From assembly GCF_014230315.1 (NCBI RefSeq), contig NZ_JACLAW010000013.1, positions 78,747 through 142,746 of the forward strand: a DNA stretch of 64,000 nucleotides, given 5' to 3'. Both the position numbers and the translations under genes were made by a program. Position 1 is the stretch's first letter; every line of letters starts with the position of its first letter. Shown here one piece after another: positions 43,709 to 51,834 of the stretch. This DNA is from Novosphingobium flavum (GTDB taxonomy: Bacteria; Pseudomonadota; Alphaproteobacteria; Sphingomonadales; Sphingomonadaceae). A model generated the notes under the pieces. The model was given only the letters and a program-made list of their open reading frames with translations. It had not been told where the DNA came from and ran no database searches.

Positions 43709-43756
43709 CTATATCCCCCTTCGCGAATTGGCACTTCTTGAAAGTGAAGCGCGAAG
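43709..43756. promoter_or_regulatory. Candidate LysR operator and CCCCC box upstream of the Rieske operon
   Basis: CTATATCCCCCTT (43709-43721) runs into an inverted repeat CTTCGCG (43719-43725) / CGCGAAG (43750-43756) with inner CACTTC ... GTGAAG segments. It lies 124-171 bp upstream of the ATG at 43880. Confidence 0.45.
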
Positions 43757-43879
43757 TTAGTCCGCTTGAGAACGCTGGAGGCGCAATTCGCTCCGGCCCG
43801 GGCAGAGGTAGCCTGCCGACATCTGGTGAGCCGCAAGCGGAGGCGCCGGTCGTCAGGTCAAAAGCGAAAGTAGATTGCC

Positions 43880-45187
43880 ATGTTGACCCAAGAGCAGAAC
43901 GACCTGTTGACCCGCGTGGGCAAGGGCACCCCGATGGGTGAACTCATGCGGCGATACTGGCATCCGATCGCCGCCAAGCAGCAGCTGGTCGAGCGCAAGG
44001 TGATGCCGGTACGACTGCTGGGCGAAGACCTGACCCTGTTTCTCGACGAAGAGGGGCGAGTTGGCCTCGTGGGGGACCGCTGCGCCCACCGCCTGGTCAA
44101 GCTTGAATGCGGCCTCACCACCGAAAAGGGGATCAAGTGCCCCTATCACGGCTGGACGTTCGATACGAACGGGCAGTGCGTCGATCAGCCGAGTGAGCCA
44201 TCGGCCCGCTTCAAGGACAATGTGAAGATCCTGTCCTATCCGGTGGAAGAGCTGGCTGGCCTGATCTTTGCCTACCTCGGGCCGCTACCGGCTCCGCTGC
44301 TGCCGCGCTGGAACCGGCTGGTCTGGGACAACGTCTATCGCACCATCGGGATCATCAAGATCCCGTGCAACTGGCTGCAGTGCATGGAGAACACGCCCGA
44401 TCCGGTGCACGCCACCTATCTCCACGGCCAGTTCTTCACTCACTGGATGGACGAGAACGGTGTGGAGGACGAGGGCATGCGTCGTCTCGCCCAGGGCATG
44501 TCGACGCCGATTTCCAAGCATGAATATGAACTGGGCAAGTATGGCATCGACCGGCGCTGGCTGTTCGAAGGGCAGGATCCCGCTCTGGGCGCCTGGGCCG
44601 AAGGGCTGCCGCTGGTCTTCCCGCACATCCACTGCACCTCCGGCAGCGGGCGTCACACCTTCGGCTGGCGCTTGCCGATCGACGACGAGAACACGCTGCA
44701 GGTCTATGTCCGCGTGTTCGAGCCGGGCCGTGAGGTCGAGGTTCCGGAGCAGGACGTGGTGCCCTATTCCGAAGTCGAGATGGTCGACAAGGACGGCAAG
44801 TTCACCGCGCTGAACTCGGTGACGGGCCAGGACATCATGGCCTGGGTTTCTCAAGGGCGGATCATGGACCGGACCAAGGAAGTGCTTGGTCATTCGGATC
44901 GCGGTGTCGTCATGTATCGCCAGCTGCTGATGAAGCAGGTCGATGTGGTGCAGAGCGGGGAAGACCCGATCAATACTTTCCGCGACCCGACCGACAACCA
45001 GTGCATCCCGCTGCCGAGCGCCGCGGACCGGGGCAACAATTGGGGCAAAGGAACCGATGGGTCTTACATCCGGGGGTCGGTCACGGCCGCCGATCTGATG
45101 CCGCAGCATATCAAGGACGAGATCGAGGACCTGTTCGTGCAGGCGGCGGAAAACCGCAAGGCGCGGGCGCAGACCGAAGCAAAATGA
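43880..45187 (+). CDS. Rieske non-heme iron oxygenase, alpha subunit
   Basis: The protein has 435 aa. The Rieske 2Fe-2S ligands are Cys68/His70 (GDRCAHRL) and Cys87/His90 (IKCPYHGW). The catalytic iron site is Asp174, His177, His182 (ENTPDPVHATYLHG). It belongs to the single-component-oxygenase group with phthalate, phenoxybenzoate and vanillate-type enzymes, which demethylate or hydroxylate aromatic acids. No beta subunit is present. The likely reductase is the VanB-like gene at 50178. Its TGA overlaps the ATG of the racemase-like gene (ATGA), so they are coupled. Confidence 0.92.
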   Translation: MLTQEQNDLLTRVGKGTPMGELMRRYWHPIAAKQQLVERKVMPVRLLGEDLTLFLDEEGRVGLVGDRCAHRLVKLECGLTTEKGIKCPYHGWTFDTNGQCVDQPSEPSARFKDNVKILSYPVEELAGLIFAYLGPLPAPLLPRWNRLVWDNVYRTIGIIKIPCNWLQCMENTPDPVHATYLHGQFFTHWMDENGVEDEGMRRLAQGMSTPISKHEYELGKYGIDRRWLFEGQDPALGAWAEGLPLVFPHIHCTSGSGRHTFGWRLPIDDENTLQVYVRVFEPGREVEVPEQDVVPYSEVEMVDKDGKFTALNSVTGQDIMAWVSQGRIMDRTKEVLGHSDRGVVMYRQLLMKQVDVVQSGEDPINTFRDPTDNQCIPLPSAADRGNNWGKGTDGSYIRGSVTAADLMPQHIKDEIEDLFVQAAENRKARAQTEAK

Positions 45188-45912
45188 AGTTCGGTTGCAT
45201 CCTGCCCTCGGTGGCGATCCTGCCGCTGGACCTGTCGCTGTTGCTGCCCGATGGCCAGCAGGCCGTGGCTGTTACCCTCAACGGACGTAACGGTGTTCCC
45301 GGGGAGGCGCAGCGCAATATCAAGGCCTTGCCACGGGCGGTCGACGTACTGCTCGACGAAGGCGTCGGCGCAATCTTCCTGATGGGTATCCCCGTCGCGG
45401 CGCGGCGGGGATATGCCGAGGACTGTTCGGCGCTGACTGCCCTTACGGCCGATCGGGGCGGGGTTCCCATCGTGTCCGCGCTCAATGCTATCACCCTGGC
45501 CTTGCGGGCCCTGGGTGCGCAGCGGCCTTTGTTCGTGACGCAGTACGGCGATGCGTTGAACCGGCAGGTGGTCGACTATTGCAGCGATGCGGGGGTTGAG
45601 GTGCTGTCCGCAGTCGGGCTGAACGCGGGCAACGCGGCCGAAGTCAATGCCCTGACCGAGGCCGACTTCGAACGGCTGGCGAGAGATGCCGTGGCTTGCA
45701 ATCCCACAGCGGATGCAGTGGTGATCAGTGCCCGGCCAAGCCTGCTTTCGCTCGGGCGCCGGCTTGAGGCGGAACTGGGCATTCCCGTGATCGAGCAGAC
45801 GGCGGCGGGTGTCTGGTGGGCGCTCAGCGAACTGGGACTGCCGCTACCGGAAACGGCTGACCGATTGTTTGCCGCAGCTGGGCATCATTTAGAGAACATG
45901 GGCGAGGAATAA
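45184..45912 (+). CDS. Asp/Glu racemase / maleate isomerase-superfamily protein lacking the usual cysteines
   Basis: The protein has 242 aa. The fold is recognisable from AIFLMGIPVAA, IVSALNAITLALRALG, RPLFVTQYGDALNRQVVDYC and the C-terminal VVISARPSLLSLGRRLEAELGIPVIEQTAAGVWWAL, which aligns with the arylmalonate decarboxylase/maleate isomerase end. In those enzymes the ISC segment supplies a catalytic Cys; here it reads ISAR, and the first-half Cys is also not evident. The function may therefore be altered (decarboxylation, binding) rather than isomerisation. It is coupled to the Rieske gene and followed by an unknown gene 6 bp later. Confidence 0.75.
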   Translation: MKFGCILPSVAILPLDLSLLLPDGQQAVAVTLNGRNGVPGEAQRNIKALPRAVDVLLDEGVGAIFLMGIPVAARRGYAEDCSALTALTADRGGVPIVSALNAITLALRALGAQRPLFVTQYGDALNRQVVDYCSDAGVEVLSAVGLNAGNAAEVNALTEADFERLARDAVACNPTADAVVISARPSLLSLGRRLEAELGIPVIEQTAAGVWWALSELGLPLPETADRLFAAAGHHLENMGEE

Positions 45913-45918
45913 GTCGGA

Positions 45919-47061
45919 ATGGCGCGTCAGGACTTTCTGCAGGAGTTGGCCCGCCGCACCATGGTCGAGGAGCTTGTCCTCGACCGGGAGCCGGCGGAGT
46001 TCGAGATCACCGGGGGCGGCGTAGCGCACGGGCTGGCGACGGTCCGGATATCGCGAGCCTCGATCGCTATTCGCTTCGTGCCGGACGAACCGCTCGAAGT
46101 GGTGCGCGCGGCCTATGGTCAGGTTAATGGCGCCATTCATGCGACCAGCGGGCTCTGGCGAGCTAACCGTGTCAATTTCGTCAGTTCAAGCGATGACGGC
46201 GAGAAGCTGTTCGTTACGCAGGATCTGCTGGTCGAGGGCAATGGGGCAGGCCCCATCGCCGCGACCCGACTCGTGCTGGCCGGGGCCCGGCTGGAGGGCG
46301 AAACTGCGCTCGGCGGCGCGCGGGTGGTTGCCGCCCCGCTCACTGATATGGCAGCCAATCACCATGACGCACGAATGGCCCTCGCCTTTGCCGGCGAGGT
46401 GAGCGATGCCTTGCTGCAGACGGCCGGCCGCGCGACCAGTTTCGTTGCCGGACTGGATGTCGAGCCGCTCCGAATCGATCATGTCGCGGCGGATGGCAGC
46501 TGGATTCGCACTCAGCATTCGCGGGGCTTCCGCAAGGTCGGCCGCGCGCCGCACAGTCCGCTGACGGGAACGCCCGATGAAGCGCGCCTGGCCGCGTGGT
46601 CGGCGGTGGCCAACGCCTTGGCATCCGGCACGCGGCCGGACATGCCTCTGCTGCAGATTGTGAACATGATTACCGCGAGCAATCAGGTGGGCGATATCGA
46701 TTCCGGCGGAGTCCTGCTTGCGCTGGCGACGCGGATTGGCGCCTATCACCTCGGGCGCGCGGTCGATGCGGCGGTTGTTCCATCAGCGCATCGGGACGAA
46801 TTGGCGGCGCTTGACCATGCGCTTGCTCTTGGCCTGACCGCAGCCGATTTCGAGCGTTACGAGAACCTGCGGGTTGAGTTGTTCGACAGCGGCTTCTTCC
46901 ACAAGCCCGGCTATGAGACCGGACGCCCGCAGAACGACATCAAGTTCCTGCGCGACATCGCGCACCTGATGGTGTTCCGCCTGTGTGGCTACGAGGGCGA
47001 TTACTATCGCTCGGAAGCCTTTGCCATCGCCGCAACCGGGCCCGGGCCGCGCCTGTCCTGA
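45919..47061 (+). CDS. Unknown 380-residue protein in the Rieske operon
   Basis: I recognise no family. The chain is soluble, with no signal peptide or membrane helix. The first third is beta-rich and Gly-containing (FEITGGGVAHGLATVRISRASIAIRFV), the middle includes MAANHHDARMALAFAG, and the last third is helical with DELAALDHALALGLTAADFERYENLR and a Tyr/Phe-rich C-terminus (FRLCGYEGDYYRSEAFAI). It starts 6 bp after the racemase-like stop, so it is the third gene of that operon and may process the Rieske product. Two neighbouring His in NHHDARM could bind metal, but this is speculative. Confidence 0.75.
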   Translation: MARQDFLQELARRTMVEELVLDREPAEFEITGGGVAHGLATVRISRASIAIRFVPDEPLEVVRAAYGQVNGAIHATSGLWRANRVNFVSSSDDGEKLFVTQDLLVEGNGAGPIAATRLVLAGARLEGETALGGARVVAAPLTDMAANHHDARMALAFAGEVSDALLQTAGRATSFVAGLDVEPLRIDHVAADGSWIRTQHSRGFRKVGRAPHSPLTGTPDEARLAAWSAVANALASGTRPDMPLLQIVNMITASNQVGDIDSGGVLLALATRIGAYHLGRAVDAAVVPSAHRDELAALDHALALGLTAADFERYENLRVELFDSGFFHKPGYETGRPQNDIKFLRDIAHLMVFRLCGYEGDYYRSEAFAIAATGPGPRLS

Positions 47062-47075
47062 CGAATGCGCGTGGT

Positions 47076-48044
47076 CTAGCGCGGCGGTAGCGCGGGGCCG
47101 TGTGTCCGGATTTCCATCGTGCGGGTAACCGCGCGCGCCGCCTTGGTGAAGGCTTCGGCAATCGGGCCCGGCGTGACCGTCCTGAGCCGCATGATCCCCA
47201 CAGGCGAGGCGAGATCGGGCAAGGGCACGGGAAGGGCGACCAGCGATGACATGGCTGCAAGGCTGGGCAGGGCCGAGGCTGGCAGCATGGCCACGAACGA
47301 ACCCTGTTCCAGGAGATGCTGGGCCAGTTGCATCGACGAAGTCCTGACCGGCCCACGCGGCAATTCCAGCCCCTTCTGACGGAAAATTTCCGCGATAAGT
47401 TGGCCGCTCAGGTTCGAGAACGACGGTACGATCCATGGATGATCGACCAGTTCCGAAAGCTCGACCAGACTTCGATTGCGCCAAGGATTGTCGGGTGCGG
47501 CCACGACGACGTATTGTTCGTCGTACAGGATCTCGGTTTCAAACTCGGATGAGGGCAGGTGGGGCCAGACCCGCCCGATCGTCAGCTCGATGTCCCGCCG
47601 AGCTAGGGCCTGGCGCTGTTCCTCGGGCGTGTTGGCTAGGACCACGCGGATGAAGCTGCGGGGATGCTTGGCCCGCAGCAACTGGATCGCTTCAGGCACA
47701 ATGCTGAGCGTCGAGGCCTCGTTGCTGCCAATCGCAAGTTCGCCCGCCGTGGGGTCGAGCAGGTGCTCGATCTCGACCACGCCATGGCGCAGTTCATCGA
47801 ATACGGCGAAGCTCGTTTCGAGGAGCTTGCGCCCGTAGATCGTCGGTTCCACCCCTCTGGGGCTGCGATCGAGCATTCGCTCCCCCAGGATGTGCTCCAT
47901 GTCAGCGATCACCTTGGAAATGACCGGCTGCGATACGGACAGGATTGTGGCCGCCTTTGCCATGCTGCCGGTCTGCACCACCGTCATCAGGTAGTGGAGG
48001 TCGCGAAGCCTCAGCCGGCGGCTTATCTGGGAGTGCTGTGGCAT
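47076..48044 (-). CDS. LysR-family transcriptional regulator, copy 2
   Basis: The protein has 322 aa. The helix-turn-helix is LRDLHYLMTVVQTGSMAKAATILSVSQPVISKVIADMEHILG, and the effector-binding domain (about 95-300) has GELAIGSNEAS and LPSSEFETEILYDEQYVVVA. This sequence type resembles GbpR-like regulators of sugar or aromatic acid genes. It is divergent from the cupin-led operon at 48384 with 339 bp between the starts, where an 18-bp inverted repeat with T-N11-A spacing lies close to its own start. It converges on the unknown gene (14 bp apart). Confidence 0.9.
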   Translation of the reverse strand: MPQHSQISRRLRLRDLHYLMTVVQTGSMAKAATILSVSQPVISKVIADMEHILGERMLDRSPRGVEPTIYGRKLLETSFAVFDELRHGVVEIEHLLDPTAGELAIGSNEASTLSIVPEAIQLLRAKHPRSFIRVVLANTPEEQRQALARRDIELTIGRVWPHLPSSEFETEILYDEQYVVVAAPDNPWRNRSLVELSELVDHPWIVPSFSNLSGQLIAEIFRQKGLELPRGPVRTSSMQLAQHLLEQGSFVAMLPASALPSLAAMSSLVALPVPLPDLASPVGIMRLRTVTPGPIAEAFTKAARAVTRTMEIRTHGPALPPR

Positions 48045-48067
48045 GGTGCCAGTGCATCATAAAGTTC

Positions 48068-48085
48068 TGGTAATAGCAATTACCA
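48068..48085. promoter_or_regulatory. Candidate LysR operator
   Basis: TGGTAAT-AGCA-ATTACCA is a perfect inverted repeat that fits the T-N11-A rule, 24 bp upstream of the lysR start. The rest of 48045-48383 also holds GTTGAATATACCCCCCTAG (next entry) and nothing else recognised. Confidence 0.5.
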
Positions 48086-48177
48086 AAATCTTATGAAAAC
48101 GTTGGTGACCCTGCGGTGTCTCAGTTGTCAGAATGGCGGAAATCTCGGCGTCCCCGCCGAGATGGTCATAAGTTGAA

Positions 48178-48190
48178 TATACCCCCCTAG
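48178..48190. promoter_or_regulatory. TATACCCCCCTAG box upstream of the cupin operon
   Basis: TATACCCCCCTAG, closely similar to TATAGCCCCCTAG at 34157 and TATATCCCCCTT at 43710, about 195 bp upstream of the cupin ATG. Confidence 0.4.
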
Positions 48191-48383
48191 TCTATTTTCT
48201 ACTACCCGCCCGAGGGCCGGCATGATTAGTCGAAAGCCGCTTGAGGGCCATGTTCAGCCCCCTGCCCAAACGTCATCCAGCCGGCTGACCGTGGCCTTGT
48301 CGGGCTTTTCTCAAGTCCGCCCGCGCCGGTCGCCGACTGCCGATAATCAACAGGGCGCGAGTTCGTGCGCCGGGGAGTAATCA

Positions 48384-48908
48384 ATGGCATCCGATCAACT
48401 GCCCAATATTCGCCGTATCGTCACTTCCCACGACACAGACGGCAAAGCCGTATTCTGGATCGATGGTCCGGCCCGGAATATCAAGGTGGCCACGCCCCAT
48501 GTCACATCGACGCTGTTGTGGTCGACCGACGGCTCGCCGGTGAATGTCCTCGGCGACGAGGACATGGGCGACCGCCAGCTTGGTCTCGCTCCTCCGCCGA
48601 ACGGCACCCGTTTCGTGCGCCTCGACATCAAGCCGGGCATGAAGGTGGAGCCGGGGTTTGACGTCCCCGGAATGCATCGCACCGACACTCTCGATTACAA
48701 CATCGTGCTGTCGGGCGAGATCACGCTCTATCTCGACGACGGCGCCAGTACGGTGATGAAAGCGGGTGACGTCTGCGTCCAGCGCGGCACCAACCATTCC
48801 TGGCTCAACGAAGGCAGCGAACCGGCCGTGCTGATCAACGTGCTGATGGACGGCACGCCGAAGCGTGAAGGTTCGGTTGGAACTGTCCTCCAGGCGAAAG
48901 GTGCGTGA
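48384..48908 (+). CDS. Cupin-domain protein
   Basis: The protein has 174 aa. A single cupin barrel lies at about residues 75-160: VRLDIKPGMKVEPGF, GMHRTDTLDYNIVLSGEITLYLDDG and AGDVCVQRGTNHSWLNEG. Motif 1 has only one of its two usual His (MHRTD...), so the metal site is reduced; motif 2 keeps its His. Function cannot be assigned; such proteins in aromatic clusters are often dioxygenase-like or simple ligand binders. It is first gene of a long plus-strand operon and its TGA overlaps the start of the next gene. Confidence 0.82.
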   Translation: MASDQLPNIRRIVTSHDTDGKAVFWIDGPARNIKVATPHVTSTLLWSTDGSPVNVLGDEDMGDRQLGLAPPPNGTRFVRLDIKPGMKVEPGFDVPGMHRTDTLDYNIVLSGEITLYLDDGASTVMKAGDVCVQRGTNHSWLNEGSEPAVLINVLMDGTPKREGSVGTVLQAKGA

Positions 48909-50110
48909 TGGTCGACATAGCTGAACGCATCTGCAACCCGCCCTCGCGCCAAGAACTGGAGCGGCGTTGGGCGCTCGTGCGCGAAGTATTGCGCGAGCAT
49001 CGCTGCGAGGCCCTGATCATCCAGGCGGCCAACAACGTCAACGGAACCGGCGGCCATTTCCGTTGGTTGACGGGCGTCCCGGTACCCAGCTCCTATCCGC
49101 AGACAGTGATCTTCCCGGCCGATGGCCTCGCCACCGTTGTCATGCACGGCGGGTTCGGCGAGCGGGCGCAGCTTGACGATCGGGACGTGAGCGCGCCGGG
49201 CGTCGGCCTGCGCCTGTTCGCGCCGAGCTTTCCGGGGGTGGACTATTGCGGCCCGCTCGACGCGCAGCTGGTCCTCTCGGAACTGCGCAAGGCCGGATAT
49301 CGCCGGGTGGGCATTGTGGCCGCGCACAACTGGTATGCCAGCATGGCGACGGGCCTGTTCGGGGCCGCCGATGCGCCCGAATTCGTGGACCTGACGCCGC
49401 CGATCGACGTGCTCAAGGCCTGGAAGAGCCCCGAGGAAATCGGCTTTCTGCGCCAGACTGCCGCTATGCAGGATGCGATCCTCGCGGGGGTTGCCGAGCG
49501 CATCAAGCCCGGGGTCAAGGAATTCGAGGTCATGGCCTATGCCCAGTACCTCGGCCAGACGATGGGCAGCGAGGGCGGTTACTTCCTGGGTTCGTCAGCC
49601 CCTCCGGGTGAGCCGATGTCGTTCCGCCGCCGGGGCGAACAGGGCCGCGAACTGCGCGAGGGCGACGTGTTCTACGTGCAATGCGAGAACAGCGGGCCCG
49701 GCGGTCTGTTCACCCATGTCGGGCGTTACTTCGTCCTCGGCAAGGCGCCGCAGCTGTTGCAGGACATGTTCGGACTGGCGCTCGAGGCGCAGGACTTCAC
49801 CATGACCCTGCTCGAGCCCGGCCGAGCCTGCGCCGGAATCTTCGACGAATACAATGCATGGATGGAATCTCGCGGCCAGCAGCCGGAACGGCGGGTCCAC
49901 TGCCACGGGCAGGGCTATGACGTGGTCGAGGCGCCGCTGATCCGTCAGGATGAGACGATGGTGCTCGGGGCCAACACCAACATCGGCTTCCACCCCGCCA
50001 TTACCAGCGGGAAGCAGCTGTTCACGTGCTGCGACAACATCTTCGTTGGCGAAGGGGGGGCGATCGAGCGCCTGCACAAGACGCCGCGCGCCATTGTCGA
50101 GCTGAACTGA
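48908..50110 (+). CDS. Creatinase/aminopeptidase P (M24)-fold protein without the dimetal ligands
   Basis: The protein has about 400 aa. An N-terminal creatinase-type domain (about residues 10-150) precedes a pita-bread domain (about 165-395) with FLRQTAAMQDAILAGVAERIKPGVKEFEVMAYAQ. In peptidases the metal ligands are Asp, Asp, His, Glu, Glu. Here the first two positions read YVQCENSG and LFTHVGR, and the EP segment reads NIGFHPAI, so the metal site is lost while HCHGQGYDVVEAP keeps the His. It therefore resembles creatinase, which cleaves C-N bonds without metal. Start ATG 48908 overlaps the cupin stop; a GTG three bases earlier is possible. Confidence 0.82.
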   Translation: MVDIAERICNPPSRQELERRWALVREVLREHRCEALIIQAANNVNGTGGHFRWLTGVPVPSSYPQTVIFPADGLATVVMHGGFGERAQLDDRDVSAPGVGLRLFAPSFPGVDYCGPLDAQLVLSELRKAGYRRVGIVAAHNWYASMATGLFGAADAPEFVDLTPPIDVLKAWKSPEEIGFLRQTAAMQDAILAGVAERIKPGVKEFEVMAYAQYLGQTMGSEGGYFLGSSAPPGEPMSFRRRGEQGRELREGDVFYVQCENSGPGGLFTHVGRYFVLGKAPQLLQDMFGLALEAQDFTMTLLEPGRACAGIFDEYNAWMESRGQQPERRVHCHGQGYDVVEAPLIRQDETMVLGANTNIGFHPAITSGKQLFTCCDNIFVGEGGAIERLHKTPRAIVELN

Positions 50111-50177
50111 GACCCGAAACGGGGCGAGGCGGGCGGATATCGTCCGGCCTCGCCCGGACAAAGCGACAGGCATTACC

Positions 50178-51164
50178 ATGGCACTCGATCCCGCCTCCGC
50201 AGAAAGCCCGGCAACCGCGAGCCGGATCACCATGGTGCTGGTCAACATCCGCTATGCTGCCCAGCGCATCAACCTCTATACCTTCGAGTTGGAGGATGGC
50301 GGCATCCTGCCGCCTTCGGAGGCGGGCGGGCATATTGGCCTTCACCTGCCCAACGGGCTCAACCGGCAATATTCGCTGATCGACTGCGGTCCCACGCCGA
50401 CCAGCTATACCGTGGGGATCAAGCACGACTGGGAAAGCCGGGGGGCATCGCGCTGGATTCACGAGCAGCTGAGGGTCGGCGCCCGGCTGGAGATCGATCC
50501 GCCGCGCAACAATTTCCCGCTCGACGAACGGGCGGGCAAGTCCATCTTCGTCGCCGGCGGGATCGGGATCACGCCGATCCGTTCTATGCTCACCCGGCTC
50601 GACCAGCTGGGGCGTGCCTGGGAATTGCACTATTCGTGCAGCACGTCGCAGGAAATGGCCTTTCTGCGTGAGCTTTCGGGCCGGTCCAACGTCTATCTGT
50701 ATTTCAGCGGCGGGATGAACGGGCGCAAGCTCGACCTCGCTGCCGTCGTCTCGGCCGCGCCGACGCAGGCTCATCTCTATTGCTGCGGTCCGGTGCGGAT
50801 GATCGAGGCTTTCGAGGAGGCCTGTCAGGGGGCGAGCTTGCCCGCCGAGCAAGTCCACGTCGAGTATTTCGCCCCGCGGTTCGAGACCGCGACGAGCGGG
50901 GGCTTCGTGGTGGAGCTGGCGCAAAGCGGCAAGGAATTGCCCGTGCCCGAGGGCAAGACCATCCTGCAGGTTCTACTCGATGCGGGGGTGGACGTGGCCC
51001 ATTCGTGCGACTCCGGGATTTGCGGCACCTGCGAGACACGGGTGCTGGAGGGGGTTCCGGATCACCGGGATTCGATCCTCAACGACGAGGAGCGGGCTTC
51101 CAACAAGATGATCATGGTCTGCTGTTCGGGTTCCAGATCGCCGAAACTGGTGCTCGATCTCTAG
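50178..51164 (+). CDS. VanB-like oxygenase reductase (flavin, NAD and 2Fe-2S domains)
   Basis: The protein has 328 aa. An FMN/FAD-binding barrel (NRQYSLIDCGPTPTSYTVGIKHD) precedes an NAD domain (VAGGIGITPIRSM) and a C-terminal plant-type ferredoxin with CDSGICGTCETRVL and a last Cys in MVCCSGS. This order is that of vanillate O-demethylase and phthalate dioxygenase reductases. It passes electrons from NADH to a Rieske oxygenase; the oxygenase at 43880 is the only candidate in the window, 5 kb away in another operon. It follows the creatinase-like gene by 67 bp. Confidence 0.92.
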   Translation: MALDPASAESPATASRITMVLVNIRYAAQRINLYTFELEDGGILPPSEAGGHIGLHLPNGLNRQYSLIDCGPTPTSYTVGIKHDWESRGASRWIHEQLRVGARLEIDPPRNNFPLDERAGKSIFVAGGIGITPIRSMLTRLDQLGRAWELHYSCSTSQEMAFLRELSGRSNVYLYFSGGMNGRKLDLAAVVSAAPTQAHLYCCGPVRMIEAFEEACQGASLPAEQVHVEYFAPRFETATSGGFVVELAQSGKELPVPEGKTILQVLLDAGVDVAHSCDSGICGTCETRVLEGVPDHRDSILNDEERASNKMIMVCCSGSRSPKLVLDL

Positions 51165-51333
51165 GCATTCGGGTTCGGACGCTGGTGCCACTGACGGGCA
51201 AAGGCCGGTTTCACCTATAACGATATCGTCAATTTGGGCGTTCTGGCTAACACCTCCGTCCGCTACCTTACACTCAGGAAGCCGTTTGCGCTTCGACCCA
51301 ACCCAAGAACTGAAATGCGGGAGAAAATCTGCA

Positions 51334-51753
51334 ATGTCGCTCACCCTTGAAGCCTATCGCAGCATCGTGGCCGCCGCACAGGCGGAAGCGGAAAAGCTGG
51401 GCAAGCCGTTGACCGTCTGCGTGGTCGATGCCGGCGGTTATGCGATCGGTCTGGAGCGCATGGACAACGCCCGTGCGCTGCAGCCCTCGATCGCGCTGGC
51501 CAAGGCCTATTCGGCCGCCGTCATGCAGCGCCCGACGCGGATGCTGAAGTGGTGGGCCGACAACGATCCGCACCTGTTCTCGCAGGTCGCGCGGATGGGG
51601 CATCAGCCTGTTGTCGCCGGTGACGGCGGCGTGCCGATCAAGAAGGGCGGCGTGATCATCGGCGGCCTGGGCGTTTCGGGCGGCACCGGTCAGGAAGACG
51701 AGGACGTTGCCATGGTCGCGCTCAAGGTGGCCGGGTTCGAAATCGACTTCTGA
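51334..51753 (+). CDS. GlcG/HbpS (DUF336) family protein
   Basis: The protein has 139 aa, from ATG 51334. LEAYRSIVAAAQAEAEKLGKPLTVCVVDAGGYAIGLERMD, SIALAKAYSAAV and GGVPIKKGGVIIGGLGVSGGTGQEDEDVA define the family. Members bind heme or small molecules and are often found in oxygenase and glycolate operons, with unclear function. The 169-bp gap before it contains the 10-bp palindrome ACGATATCGT (51220-51229), so a secondary promoter is possible. Confidence 0.88.
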   Translation: MSLTLEAYRSIVAAAQAEAEKLGKPLTVCVVDAGGYAIGLERMDNARALQPSIALAKAYSAAVMQRPTRMLKWWADNDPHLFSQVARMGHQPVVAGDGGVPIKKGGVIIGGLGVSGGTGQEDEDVAMVALKVAGFEIDF

Positions 51754-51834
51754 CCTGGGGCGCCATTGCCCGGCGGGAGGGGCAATGGCCCGGGGACGGG
51801 ATATTGGGGCGCCGCAAGAGGAGAGGCATTGACC

